Origin: Flavobacteriales bacterium
Lineage (GTDB): Bacteria > Bacteroidota > Bacteroidia > Flavobacteriales_F > PHOS-HE28
Reading direction: 5' to 3'
Assembly: GCA_030584065.1 (NCBI GenBank)
Contig: CP129489.1
Coordinates: forward strand, 2,957,497 to 3,021,496
DNA length: 64,000 nucleotides
A model generated the notes under the pieces. The model was not told the DNA's origin. It saw only the letters and a list, made by a program, of their open reading frames with translations, and did not search any database. Of the stretch, positions 24,718 through 33,440 are shown in pieces. Every line of letters starts with the position of its first letter. Position 1 is the first letter of the stretch. A program made the translations under genes and the position numbers.

Positions 24718-26243
24718 GACCGGCACAGGTCTAAACCGGCCCGCAGGCGCGCCACCACCTCTTCCCTGCCCAGCAGTGCGCTCACCTCGAACATGCCCGG
24801 GCCTTGCATGCGGCCGGCCACGAAGAGCCTGTACAGCGGCATCACCTGACCCACCTTCAATCCAGCGCCCAGCAGGACCGCGTTGAACGCCTCTTCAAGC
24901 CCTTGCGGGGTGAGGGCCGTAAAGCCTTCGAGCTTGGCGATGTACGCCTCGATGGCCGGTGCGGCCTCCGGCTTCCAGCGCTTGCGCAGCTCGGCCTCTG
25001 CCTCTGGGTTGCCGCTGATGGGTGAGCCTAGGGTGAACAGATACAGGCCCTCGAGCATGTCATCCACGAATGTGGCGCGCTCCTTCAGCAACGTTGCTGC
25101 GGCAGCCGCCTTCTCGGGGGTGCATGGGATGCCGCGGTCGGCGAGCCGGGCCCGAAGCGCCTCTCCCAGCTCGGCATCGGGGCGCTTGCGCAGGTACTGC
25201 TGATTGAACCACTTGGTCTTCTCCGGATCGAAGCGGGCGCCCCCCTTGTGAACCCGCGCCAGGTCGAAATGGGCGACCATTTCCTCCATCGACATCAGCT
25301 CAACGTCACCCCCGGGATTCCAGCCCAGCAGCGCCAGCATGTTCACGAAGGCCTCGGGGTAGTAGCCCTTCTCGCGATAGCCGCTGCTCTTCTCCCCTGT
25401 CACGGGATCCACCCAGTCCAAGGGGAAGACCGGGAATCCGAGCCGATCGCCATCGCGCTTGCTGAGCTTGCCGTTGCCGTCGGGCTTCAGGATCAGGGGC
25501 AGGTGCGCAAAGGCCGGCCGCTCCCACCCGAACGCTTCGTAGATGAGCACGTGCAGCGGCGCACTGGGCAGCCATTCCTCGCCCCGAATGACGTGCGTGA
25601 TCCTCATCAGGTGGTCATCGACGATGTTGGCCAGGTGATACGTGGGCATGCCATCGCTCTTGAAGAGCACCTTGTCGTCGATGTTGCTGCTGTGCACCAC
25701 CACCCAGCCGCGGATCAGGTCCTCGAAGCGCACTTCGTGATGGCGCGGCACCTTCAGCCGGACCACGTGCTCATCGCCGCGGGCTAGGCGCTCGCTCACC
25801 TCGTCGGCGCTCAGGCTGAGCGAGTTCTTCATGTGCTCGCGCGTCACGGCATTGTAGGCCGGCGCCGCAACGCCTGCCGCCTTCAGGCGCTCCCGCATGG
25901 CTTCAAGCTCCTCGGCGGTGTCGAAGGCGTAGTACGCCTTGTCCTCGGCCACGAGCCGATCCGCATACTGCTTGTAAAGCGCCTTGCGCTCGCTCTGCCG
26001 GTAGGGCCCATCCGGCCCGCCGGCCCAAGGGCTCTCCTCCGCCACCAGCCCGCACCACTCCAGGCTTCGCCGGATGTAGTCCTCGGCCCCGGGCACGTAG
26101 CGCCCCTGATCCGTGTCCTCGATGCGCAGAAGGAACGCGCCCCCGTGCCGCTTGGCGAAGAGGTAGTTGTAGAGCGCGGTACGGACACCGCCCATATGCA
26201 ATGGACCGGTGGGACTGGGTGCGAAGCGGACGCGGACGGACAT
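24708..26243 (-). CDS. gltX: Glutamyl-tRNA synthetase
   Basis: 511 residues, class I synthetase charging tRNA-Glu. N-terminus VRVRFAPSPTGPLHMGGVRT holds the HIGH-type motif; the KMSKS equivalent is GNGKLSKRDGDRLGFPVFPL at about 255-274. The discriminating form (glutamate only) is likely because GlnRS-type features are absent, but whether a Gat amidotransferase route exists cannot be seen. Complete. Its last 10 bp overlap folB, and TACTTTCG lies 22 nt before the ATG. Confidence 0.96.
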   Translation of the reverse strand: MSVRVRFAPSPTGPLHMGGVRTALYNYLFAKRHGGAFLLRIEDTDQGRYVPGAEDYIRRSLEWCGLVAEESPWAGGPDGPYRQSERKALYKQYADRLVAEDKAYYAFDTAEELEAMRERLKAAGVAAPAYNAVTREHMKNSLSLSADEVSERLARGDEHVVRLKVPRHHEVRFEDLIRGWVVVHSSNIDDKVLFKSDGMPTYHLANIVDDHLMRITHVIRGEEWLPSAPLHVLIYEAFGWERPAFAHLPLILKPDGNGKLSKRDGDRLGFPVFPLDWVDPVTGEKSSGYREKGYYPEAFVNMLALLGWNPGGDVELMSMEEMVAHFDLARVHKGGARFDPEKTKWFNQQYLRKRPDAELGEALRARLADRGIPCTPEKAAAAATLLKERATFVDDMLEGLYLFTLGSPISGNPEAEAELRKRWKPEAAPAIEAYIAKLEGFTALTPQGLEEAFNAVLLGAGLKVGQVMPLYRLFVAGRMQGPGMFEVSALLGREEVVARLRAGLDLCRSWA

Positions 26244-26265
26244 GCTGGGACAGCTATGAAGGTCG

Positions 26266-26273
26266 CGAAAGTA
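26266..26273 (-). promoter_or_regulatory. -7-like element for gltX-folB
   Basis: TACTTTCG on the minus strand, one mismatch to TAnnTTTG, 22 nt before the gltX ATG at 26243. Confidence 0.45.
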
Positions 26274-26286
26274 GCCGGATGGCCCT

Positions 26287-28425
26287 CTACCGGCATATCA
26301 GCAACCGGTGCACCGCACGGCCGCGGCCATGGGTGACCCGCACGGCGTACAGACCGGTGCCGAGATCATCGGAGAGCACCACCGCTTGGGGCCGGTCGCA
26401 TTCCATGAGCCATTGCCGGTGCACGACCCTGCCACCGCCGTCGATCACTTCCAGGTCTGCGGCACCAGCGCCTTCCAGCTGCACGGTGAATGCGCCATCC
26501 GTTGGATTGGGCGCAAGCCGGATGCCCTCCGCGCCCAGGTCCGGAAGGCTGCTGCAAACCTCAACGATGAAGCCGGCACCGGCCGCATCCAGGCTGCCGC
26601 AGAGCGCGCCGCCGCCCTGAAGGAAGAGCGCAGCCACATCGAAAGCCGTGGTGATGCCCGGCTGAATGAAGCCGGGGTCCAGTACGGCCGGGTCGTACAC
26701 GAGCGTGTGGATGGCGTAGGAGCCGGGCTCCGAGACGGTGAAAACAGGCACCGAAGCCGCATCGATGATCACCAGGCCGGCGCTTTGGGAGAGCGCATAC
26801 GCCACGGTGAAGCCGGCGGGTACCACCGCATCGCCATTGGGCGTGGCCTCCAAGGTCGCCTCTCCGTCCTCAAGGCATACGGCGCCTCCCCCGGAGAGGG
26901 TGCCCGCATCGGCATCGCAGGAGCTGGAGCAAAGCACGACATCATACGGGGCGCCGATGAGGTCGAGGCTGGCGCAGATGGATCCGCCCCCCACGATGAA
27001 CAGGGCATTCACCTCGGCCGCGGTGGCGACCCCCCATTCGATCTGGCCGGGGTCGAATGTGGTCGGGTCATAGACCAGGGTATGGATCGCATGCACACCT
27101 GTTTCGCTGACCTGGAACACCGGATCGGGGCCGGCGGCAAGGATGGTGAGTCCCGCGCCCTGGGTCAGCACATAGGCCAACGCGTAACCCGCAGGCACCA
27201 CCGCATCGCCCCCGGGAATACCCACAAGCTCCACGAATCCACCGGGCACCAGGCAAGGAATGAAATCCAATCCGCCCAACGTGCCGGCGTAGGCCGTGCA
27301 GCAATCCGCCACCGCGAAATCAATGCTCGTGGATGCATAGCTGAGGCTTGCGCAGGCGCCCTGAGCTTGAATGCTGTCCTCGATGTCCAGTACCGTGGTG
27401 ACCCCGAGTTCCACGAAGGCGAGGTCGAACGTGGAGGGGTCATATACGATGGGGGTGAGCTGCACGAGCGTGAACGGCTCGGTGAAGGTGACCGTCGGAT
27501 CATCGAGGATTCCCTGCACCACAGGCGTGAGGCCATTGGAGAAAAGAAAGCGCAATACGTGGCCATCGAGCAGCACAGCATCGCCGTTGGGCACGGCAGC
27601 GATGGTGGTGCCGCCGGGATCGCGGCACACCTGAACGTCGCCGATTCGGGTGAGCGTGCCGCTCAGCGCATCGCACGGCGGTGCGCAATCCACCACCTCG
27701 ATGGCGAGGCTCAGGCTATCGGCGGCCGGGGCGACCGCAGCGCCCTGCTGAGCGCTTACCGCGTACTTCACCACGTGGATGCCGATGCCGGCCACGGCGG
27801 GGTCGAACTGGTCGCCTGAAACGCCGGGGCCGCTGAATACACCACCCGTGGTTCCTGTCGGCACAAGATTGAATGGGGCATCGGTCGCGCAGAGCGGTGC
27901 CGCAGGAACGATGAAGGAGGGGTCCGGCAGGATCACCAGGCCGCGCGGGAAGCTCACCGGATTGCCGTTCTGAGCAATGGGCCCGAAGCCGCCGCAGGTG
28001 AGCGAGAATGGCCACGCATTCACGTTCGCCACCAGGTCCACCGAAGCGGCGAACGTGCCGGCCTCCAGAGGCACGCCGCTCAGCGATCCGCAGCCATTGG
28101 CAGGCGGTGTATAGGCGGGGAAATCGGTGGCGCCGGTAAGGCCGGCGGGCAGTTGACTGAATCCGATGCCGGTCACCTGCGTGATCCGCACCGAGACACC
28201 GGTAAGCGCGGGATCGAAGAGTGTTGCCGGGGTGCAGGCGTTGGTGATGTGGAAGGAGATCGCATCCGCGTATGGCTGGCCTACGCGCCCGGTGACGAAG
28301 CCCTCCGCGCACAGGCCGCCCCATGCGGGCAGCTGGCCCAAGCAGTCAACGGGGGTGCATTGAGGCGTGGCGGAAGCGGCACGCAGCAACAGAGCGGCGA
28401 GCACGGTGGTTCGGGAGAAGCGCAT
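26287..28425 (-). CDS. Exported T9SS cargo protein with three internal repeats
   Basis: 712 residues with signal peptide (MRFSRTTVLAALLLRAASA). After an N-terminal cysteine-containing region (about 20-250) come three copies of a module of about 120-125 residues (about 255-375, 378-500, 502-620). Each begins with a cysteine and A/S-GTL, contains GDAV-x-x-x-G, a strand ending L-x-x-x-Q/N-G-L, then V-S-E or T-E-P, H-T-L-V-Y-D-P-x-x-F-D-P-x-x-I/F-x-x-G and a final C-x-S-L pair. The last about 80 residues (LAPNPTDGAFTVQLEG ... DDLGTGLYAVRVTHGRG) are a type A sorting domain. Paired cysteines suggest disulfides outside the cell. No catalytic residues recognised; probably structural or adhesive. Confidence 0.82.
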   Translation of the reverse strand: MRFSRTTVLAALLLRAASATPQCTPVDCLGQLPAWGGLCAEGFVTGRVGQPYADAISFHITNACTPATLFDPALTGVSVRITQVTGIGFSQLPAGLTGATDFPAYTPPANGCGSLSGVPLEAGTFAASVDLVANVNAWPFSLTCGGFGPIAQNGNPVSFPRGLVILPDPSFIVPAAPLCATDAPFNLVPTGTTGGVFSGPGVSGDQFDPAVAGIGIHVVKYAVSAQQGAAVAPAADSLSLAIEVVDCAPPCDALSGTLTRIGDVQVCRDPGGTTIAAVPNGDAVLLDGHVLRFLFSNGLTPVVQGILDDPTVTFTEPFTLVQLTPIVYDPSTFDLAFVELGVTTVLDIEDSIQAQGACASLSYASTSIDFAVADCCTAYAGTLGGLDFIPCLVPGGFVELVGIPGGDAVVPAGYALAYVLTQGAGLTILAAGPDPVFQVSETGVHAIHTLVYDPTTFDPGQIEWGVATAAEVNALFIVGGGSICASLDLIGAPYDVVLCSSSCDADAGTLSGGGAVCLEDGEATLEATPNGDAVVPAGFTVAYALSQSAGLVIIDAASVPVFTVSEPGSYAIHTLVYDPAVLDPGFIQPGITTAFDVAALFLQGGGALCGSLDAAGAGFIVEVCSSLPDLGAEGIRLAPNPTDGAFTVQLEGAGAADLEVIDGGGRVVHRQWLMECDRPQAVVLSDDLGTGLYAVRVTHGRGRAVHRLLICR

Positions 28426-28488
28426 GGAATCGGGGGCGCCTGATGCGCCGCCTCACAAGTATAGACGCAGGGAAGCAGAAGGCGAAGC

Positions 28489-28815
28489 TCAGACCTGAAC
28501 GCCCTTCAGCAGCAGGCGCTGCCACGCGGTGTGCTTGCGCAGGTAAGCTTTGATCGTGGGGTGGGTCGGTATCAGCTTCAGTCGATTCTCCTCCACCCAG
28601 GCCAAGGTCTTCTCCATCACCACGTCGGCAACACCGAGATCGGCCACTGGCCGGGGCACATCCAAGGTACCCAGGAAGATGCGGTCGCCGTCCCGGTCAT
28701 ACTCCAGGCGCGCACGATGCTCCCCCACCCGCAGGACGAACTGACGGGAGTCCGGCTCATCCTGTAGCGGCAATGCGTGAAGGTCGATGGGGTCGCTGGT
28801 TGCCTTGCGTGCCAT
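28489..28815 (-). CDS. GNAT-like N-acetyltransferase (YjdJ/Gcn5-related small family)
   Basis: 108 residues. QFVLRVGEHRARLEYDRDGD followed by IFLGTLDVPRPVADLGVADV, TLAWVEENRLKLIPTHPTIK and AYLRKHTAWQRLL is the pattern of the short GNAT_YjdJ acetyltransferase family (PF14542), in which the strand L-x-H-T-x-V-P-x-x-x-x-G-x-G-I-A is partly conserved; here the last part reads LGVADV and lacks the usual glycine pair, so acetyl-CoA binding may be altered. Cytoplasmic; substrate unknown. TAAATTCG lies 12 nt before the ATG. Divergent from the T9SS cargo gene at 28921. Confidence 0.7.
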   Translation of the reverse strand: MARKATSDPIDLHALPLQDEPDSRQFVLRVGEHRARLEYDRDGDRIFLGTLDVPRPVADLGVADVVMEKTLAWVEENRLKLIPTHPTIKAYLRKHTAWQRLLLKGVQV

Positions 28816-28827
28816 GGTAGCGGGGCG

Positions 28828-28835
28828 CGAATTTA
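28828..28835 (-). promoter_or_regulatory. -7-like element for the GNAT-like gene
   Basis: TAAATTCG on the minus strand, one mismatch to TAnnTTTG, 12 nt before the ATG at 28815. Confidence 0.4.
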
Positions 28836-28908
28836 AGGCGGAATGCCCTCCTGAGCGGGTTCCAGGGCAACGGACCTGCATCGACAGCGCTAACGCGGAT
28901 GGGAATGC

Positions 28909-28916
28909 TACCTTGG
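28909..28916 (+). promoter_or_regulatory. -7-like element 4 nt before the T9SS cargo ATG
   Basis: TACCTTGG with only AGCC before the ATG at 28921. Same spacing as at 11813, predicting a leaderless transcript. Confidence 0.5.
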
Positions 28917-28920
28917 AGCC

Positions 28921-30480
28921 ATGTTGCGCTGGCTCCACCTTCCGCTCCTTGTGGCCACGGGTCACGCGCTCGCGCAGTGCGGCCCTTGTGTCATCATCGA
29001 CACCTGCACGGTCGACCCTCCGTTCCCCGCGGTATGCCCAAGCATCACCCCTGTCGGCACGGTGGGCGTACCCTATGAACTGGATGTCACCTTCTGGGTC
29101 CCGCCATCATTCCCGGAGCCGAGCACCCAGCTCAACGTGGTGGTGCAGGAATTGGTGGTCACCGGAATCCAAGATATTCCCCTCGGTCTCACCTACCAGG
29201 CGAACAGCCCCACCCTCACCTATTATCCGCAGCAGAACGGCTTCGGCTGCGTGAGGGTATGCGGTACGCCCATGCTGCCGGGTGCCGATACCATCCGGGT
29301 CCGTGCCACCGTCACCGGCACGGTCGGCGGAATCAACACCACGCAGGCCTACGAGGTGCCGATCCCGATTCAGGTGCTGCCCGATTCAGCAGACACCCTG
29401 CCGGGCTTCACACCCGCGCCGGCGCAAGCATGTGTTCCAGCGACCGTCTCATTCAGTCCGGCTAGCGAAGTGCCGGGAATGGAAGGGGAGTTCAACTGGT
29501 CGTTCGGCAACGGCGCCAGCCATATAGGTCCTGTGCCGCCGGACCAGACCTACACGGCCGCTGATGCATATGCCGTGGTGCTGGAGCAGGCGTTCTCCGT
29601 ACCCATGCTCACCCAGGTTCAGATCACGGGCATACCCAATGCTTGGTGCGGAGACCTCGATGAACCGTCTCTGCCCTTCGTGGGCTGCGTAGGGCAGCCT
29701 GACCTTTATTTCACCCTGCATGACAGCCGGCTCGGGGAAGAGCGCTCCACCGTCATCAGCAACAGCCAGGCTGGCACGTGGAGCGGGCTTTCCATGGCGC
29801 TTGGATTCCCCCCCTTCACCCTTCGGCTGTACGACCAGGATGAACTGAGTGCCGATGATCTGCTCGGCACGTTCACGTTCGATGAAGCCCCGGGCACATT
29901 CGCCTTGTCACAAGGCGGCGCCTCGGGGCTGCGCTCCGTGCAGGTACAAACGGTTCTCACGTTGGTCCATCAGGATACGGTGGTGGTCCATCCGGATCCT
30001 GACGTGACGCTGTTCTATGACGAGGACGCCGGAACGGTGTGCGCCCAGGACAGCGGCTTGACGCAATATGCCTGGATGCTGGATGGAGAACTGCTGGAAG
30101 GCGAGAATGGCCCTTGCGTACAAGCGGTCAATGGCTCATGGACCGTCATGGGTACGAGTGCGGCAGGGTGCACTTCTGGGGCCTCGCTGCTCGTCAATGG
30201 TGTCGGGATCTCAGAGGGTGCGGCCCTCCCCTTCGTTAGCCTTGGGCCGGTTCCCTGCGTGGATCGGCTCGAGGTGCGGATTGGCCACCGCGCCTATGGG
30301 AAGCCGCTGCAGATCCGTGTGCGGGATGCCCTTGGCCGGCCCGTCATTGCGAGCATGGCCGGCACGGCCGGATCCACCATTCCGATTGACATGTCAGGAA
30401 CCGCAGCCGGTCTCTACCTCATCACGCTGACCGATGGCGTGCGCACGCTGAGCCGTCCGTTCACGGTGGTTCGCCCCTGA
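28921..30480 (+). CDS. Exported T9SS cargo protein with PKD-like region (paralog A)
   Basis: 519 residues with signal peptide (MLRWLHLPLLVATGHALA). Mature N-terminus QCGPCVIIDTCTVDPPFPAV has closely spaced cysteines; LDVTFWVPPSF, GFGCVRVCGTPMLPGADTIR and a PKD-like module (EGEFNWSFGNGASHIGPV with YTAADAYAVVL) follow. The central SLPFVGCVGQPDLYFTLHDS and FTLRLYDQDELSADDLLGTF segment resembles a C2-like fold. C-terminus (VPCVDRLEVRIGHRAYG ... SGTAAGLYLITLTDGVR) is a sorting domain. It aligns nearly end to end with the protein at 31568-33340, so the two arose by duplication. Followed 23 nt later by a GT2 gene. Confidence 0.82.
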   Translation: MLRWLHLPLLVATGHALAQCGPCVIIDTCTVDPPFPAVCPSITPVGTVGVPYELDVTFWVPPSFPEPSTQLNVVVQELVVTGIQDIPLGLTYQANSPTLTYYPQQNGFGCVRVCGTPMLPGADTIRVRATVTGTVGGINTTQAYEVPIPIQVLPDSADTLPGFTPAPAQACVPATVSFSPASEVPGMEGEFNWSFGNGASHIGPVPPDQTYTAADAYAVVLEQAFSVPMLTQVQITGIPNAWCGDLDEPSLPFVGCVGQPDLYFTLHDSRLGEERSTVISNSQAGTWSGLSMALGFPPFTLRLYDQDELSADDLLGTFTFDEAPGTFALSQGGASGLRSVQVQTVLTLVHQDTVVVHPDPDVTLFYDEDAGTVCAQDSGLTQYAWMLDGELLEGENGPCVQAVNGSWTVMGTSAAGCTSGASLLVNGVGISEGAALPFVSLGPVPCVDRLEVRIGHRAYGKPLQIRVRDALGRPVIASMAGTAGSTIPIDMSGTAAGLYLITLTDGVRTLSRPFTVVRP

Positions 30481-30503
30481 GCCGGAGGCTTCAATCCCGG
30501 GGC

Positions 30504-31511
30504 ATGCCCGCGCCTAGAGTCACGGTGCTCACCACCCTTTACAACAAGGGGCCTTACGTGGCGGAAGCCCTGAGCAGCGTGCTGGGCAGTTCGCTCGCTG
30601 ACCTTGAGCTTCTGGTAATTGACGACGGCAGCACGGACAATGGCCCCGAACTCGTCAAAGCGATTGGCGATCCGCGCGTCCGTTTCCTGCCCCATGCGGT
30701 GAACACGGGCCGGGCAGCGGCCGCCAACCGGGGGTTCGATGCGGCCCGCGGGTCGTACATCGCCATCCTGGATGCGGATGACATCGCGGACCGGGAGCGG
30801 TTCTCCAAGCAAGCCGCCTTCCTTGATGCGCACCCGGACATCGGTGCCGTTGGCAGCTACGCCCGGATTTTCGGCATCCGGGACCGAATCGCCGAATGGC
30901 CCCTCACGGACGAAGAGGCCAGAGGTGTCATGCTGTTCCAGGACCCGATGCTCTACGGTTCCGCCATGTTCCGTGCCAGCGTGATACGTGACCATCGGCT
31001 CCGCTGCCGGGAGGACTGGCGCCAACCGGGCATGGACTACCTCTTCCTGCTCAGCGTAGCCAGGCATACGCGGATGGCGAACCTGCCTGAGCCACTCACC
31101 AGCTACCGGTTGGGCGAGCAGAATTTCAGGCATGGCCACGACCTGTACGCTGTGCGCGAGCGCATCTGCCGGGAGGCGCTGCGCACCTTCGGCATCGAGG
31201 CCTCCCCGGAGGAGCTGGAGGCCCACCTCATGCTCGAGCAGCTGCTGCGCAGCCGCCCGACCCCTGCGCTGATCCGGAGGCTTTGGGCCTGGACGCAACG
31301 GCTCAGGATGATCAATCGAAGCCGGCATCTCTTCCCCGAAGCCCCTTTCGAGGCCCGGCTTGCGGCCGATTGGCGGCGTTGGTTCTACATCCTTGCCGAC
31401 CGCGACATCCCCTCGGCCCTGGCCCACCTTGCCGCTGAGGGGGGCAATCCAGCCCGTAGGCTACTTTACCTGATGAAGACAAGGCTGAGCAGGGCGCGGA
31501 GCCATGGTTGA
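30504..31511 (+). CDS. GT2 family glycosyltransferase
   Basis: 335 residues. GT-A fold with VTVLTTLYNKGPYVAEALSS, LLVIDDGSTDNGPELV and the metal-binding YIAILDADDIADRERF (DAD at about 91-93). The middle MDYLFLLSVARHTRMANL replaces the usual E-D-x-x-L-W acceptor motif. A helical C-terminal third (about 215-335) has no recognised domain and no membrane segment. Lies between two paralogous T9SS cargo genes in the same direction. The acceptor is unknown; cell-surface glycans or glycosylated cargo are possible, by context only. Confidence 0.86.
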   Translation: MPAPRVTVLTTLYNKGPYVAEALSSVLGSSLADLELLVIDDGSTDNGPELVKAIGDPRVRFLPHAVNTGRAAAANRGFDAARGSYIAILDADDIADRERFSKQAAFLDAHPDIGAVGSYARIFGIRDRIAEWPLTDEEARGVMLFQDPMLYGSAMFRASVIRDHRLRCREDWRQPGMDYLFLLSVARHTRMANLPEPLTSYRLGEQNFRHGHDLYAVRERICREALRTFGIEASPEELEAHLMLEQLLRSRPTPALIRRLWAWTQRLRMINRSRHLFPEAPFEARLAADWRRWFYILADRDIPSALAHLAAEGGNPARRLLYLMKTRLSRARSHG

Positions 31512-31536
31512 GCCCTGCGCATATGGACGGTTCCTC

Positions 31537-31544
31537 TAAATTGG
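31537..31544 (+). promoter_or_regulatory. Possible -7 element for paralog B
   Basis: TAAATTGG, one mismatch to TAnnTTTG, 23 nt before the ATG at 31568. Confidence 0.35.
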
Positions 31545-31567
31545 CTGGCACAGAAAGCCCCTTGAGC

Positions 31568-33340
31568 ATGATCCCAACCCTACGCGGCGCAATTCTCGCA
31601 GCCTTGGTTCCGGCCTTCGCCATTAACCTCTCCGCCCAGTGCGACGGTTGCGTTCCCGATGAGGGCTGCACCACCACCCCGGCATTCCCGACGCTTTGCC
31701 CAGCCACTGCCCCCGACGCAACCGCCGGCCTCTACTACGAGTCCGACTTCACGTTCTGGATGCCCGCCAGCTTCACCGATCCGGGAACGGGCTTTGAGGT
31801 CACCCTGAACCAGCTCACCATCACCGGAGTCTCCGGGCTGCCCTTCGGCCTCGACTTCACGACGAACTCACCCAGCGGAATCTACTACCCACAGGAGTAT
31901 GAATTCGGCTGCGCGCGCATCTGCGGCACGCCTTTCGGTGCCGGCACCTATCCGATCAGCATCAGTATCCTGGCCAGCGTGAGCGCCGGCGGGTTCGATC
32001 TGGACGTGCCACAGGAGCTCCCCACCTCCATCACGGTGCTGCCAGGCACCGGAGGAACTGCGAGCTTCACTTACGCGCCCCCCAGCGGCTGCGGCTCACT
32101 GACCGCGACCTTCCAGGCCCTCATCGATGCCAGCCCGGCCCCCATGAGCTATGCATGGGACTTCGGGAACGGAGCAACAGCATCCGTCCCCAATCCTGCT
32201 CAGACCTACACCGGCGCCGGCTCCTACACGGTAACGCTTCAGACCACTATCGGAGGATTCGTCATGCAATCATTGACGCTCAGCAGCGTCAATGGTGATT
32301 GGTGCGGCACCGAGGTGGAAGAGCCCAGCGTACCCTTCCTGGGCTGTACGGGCGCGCCCGATCTGTTCTTCGTACTTACCGACGCCTCGGGCGGCACATA
32401 CACCTCCTCCACGTTCGATGATGTCAGCGCTGCTGCTTGGAGCGACCTTTCCCTGTTGCTGGACAATCCGCCGTATTCGATCAGCTTCTATGATGAGGAC
32501 CCGGTGAGCTCCAACGACCTCCTGGGCACCTACAACCTGCCCTTGGCGGGCGACGGCAGCTACAGCTTCAACGTGGCCGGGGGTACGATCGGCAGCCTGT
32601 CCATCGCCAACATCCCGCAGCAGGTCGTCCTGGACAGCGCCACCATCGTGGTCCTGCCGCTGCCCGAAGTGGTGATCTCGCAGAATGCGCAAACCGGCGA
32701 GCTCTGCGCCGAGGACCAGACGCTCAGTGCTTACGCCTGGCTACTGGATGGGCAGCCCGTGGCGGATGCTACAGGGCCATGCGTTATTCCCAGCGGACCC
32801 GGAATCTGGCAGGTGGTAGGCTCAAACGCCTTTGCCTGTTCGGATACCAGCAATGCGATCGTGGTATGCCCTGTCTTCAACCTCGTTCAGAACGGAAACG
32901 TGCTTTTCGTCCCCAGCGGATACGAGAGCTACGCATGGACACTGGATGGCGAGCCCATCGGCGATGGTTCTGCATTCGTCTTCTTGCAGGGCGACGGCCT
33001 GTATGAAGTCTCCGTGGACGCCGGCAATGGCTGCATCATCGAGCTCTCATTCCTCTGGGACACCACCGGAATGCATGAGACTCAGTCGGCAGGACCCGTG
33101 CTGGTGGCATTTCCGAACCCGAGCGAAGGTGAGTTCACGGTGGTTGCGCATGGCCTTGGCAGTGGCCCGGTTCAGGTGGAAGTGCTCGACATGACAGGTC
33201 GTACCGTCATCCAACGGAATGGCCGTGCCGCATCGGGCGCCCTGCTGGAGCGATTCTCGCTTGATTCCGCTCCCGGGCCTTATCTGGTAAGGGTAAGGAC
33301 CACCCAAGAGGAGAAAACCATCCGCCTCATCCTTCGGTGA
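31568..33340 (+). CDS. Exported T9SS cargo protein with PKD domain (paralog B)
   Basis: 590 residues with signal peptide (MIPTLRGAILAALVPAFAIN). Same order as the protein at 28921: cysteine-rich QCDGCVPDEGCTTTPAFPTL, FTFWMPASFTDPGTGFEV, GCARICGTPFGAGTYPIS, a clear PKD domain (APMSYAWDFGNGATASVPNP, then YTGAGSYTVTLQTT), the VPFLGCTGAPDLFFVLTDAS / SFYDEDPVSSNDLLGTYNL module, two Ig-like segments (YAWLLDGQPV; YAWTLDGEPIGDGSA) and a sorting domain (FPNPSEGEFTVVAHGLG ... SLDSAPGPYLVRVR). One more Ig-like copy than paralog A explains the extra length. The start at 31568 begins the signal peptide. Probably a secreted adhesin or matrix protein; function unknown. Confidence 0.84.
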   Translation: MIPTLRGAILAALVPAFAINLSAQCDGCVPDEGCTTTPAFPTLCPATAPDATAGLYYESDFTFWMPASFTDPGTGFEVTLNQLTITGVSGLPFGLDFTTNSPSGIYYPQEYEFGCARICGTPFGAGTYPISISILASVSAGGFDLDVPQELPTSITVLPGTGGTASFTYAPPSGCGSLTATFQALIDASPAPMSYAWDFGNGATASVPNPAQTYTGAGSYTVTLQTTIGGFVMQSLTLSSVNGDWCGTEVEEPSVPFLGCTGAPDLFFVLTDASGGTYTSSTFDDVSAAAWSDLSLLLDNPPYSISFYDEDPVSSNDLLGTYNLPLAGDGSYSFNVAGGTIGSLSIANIPQQVVLDSATIVVLPLPEVVISQNAQTGELCAEDQTLSAYAWLLDGQPVADATGPCVIPSGPGIWQVVGSNAFACSDTSNAIVVCPVFNLVQNGNVLFVPSGYESYAWTLDGEPIGDGSAFVFLQGDGLYEVSVDAGNGCIIELSFLWDTTGMHETQSAGPVLVAFPNPSEGEFTVVAHGLGSGPVQVEVLDMTGRTVIQRNGRAASGALLERFSLDSAPGPYLVRVRTTQEEKTIRLILR

Positions 33341-33390
33341 CCCCCAAGGCCCGGACCCCTGACGGGCGGACGCGCGGCACTGTCGTGGCT

Positions 33391-33398
33391 TAGCTTTG
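33391..33398 (+). promoter_or_regulatory. -7 element for the DUF4175 gene
   Basis: TAGCTTTG, exact match to TAnnTTTG, 42 nt before the ATG at 33441. It probably drives the DUF4175 gene and perhaps the next genes. Confidence 0.6.
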
Positions 33399-33440
33399 TT
33401 CCGCAACACGGTTGTTCTCTTCCGCGTTCGGGCGTTATCC

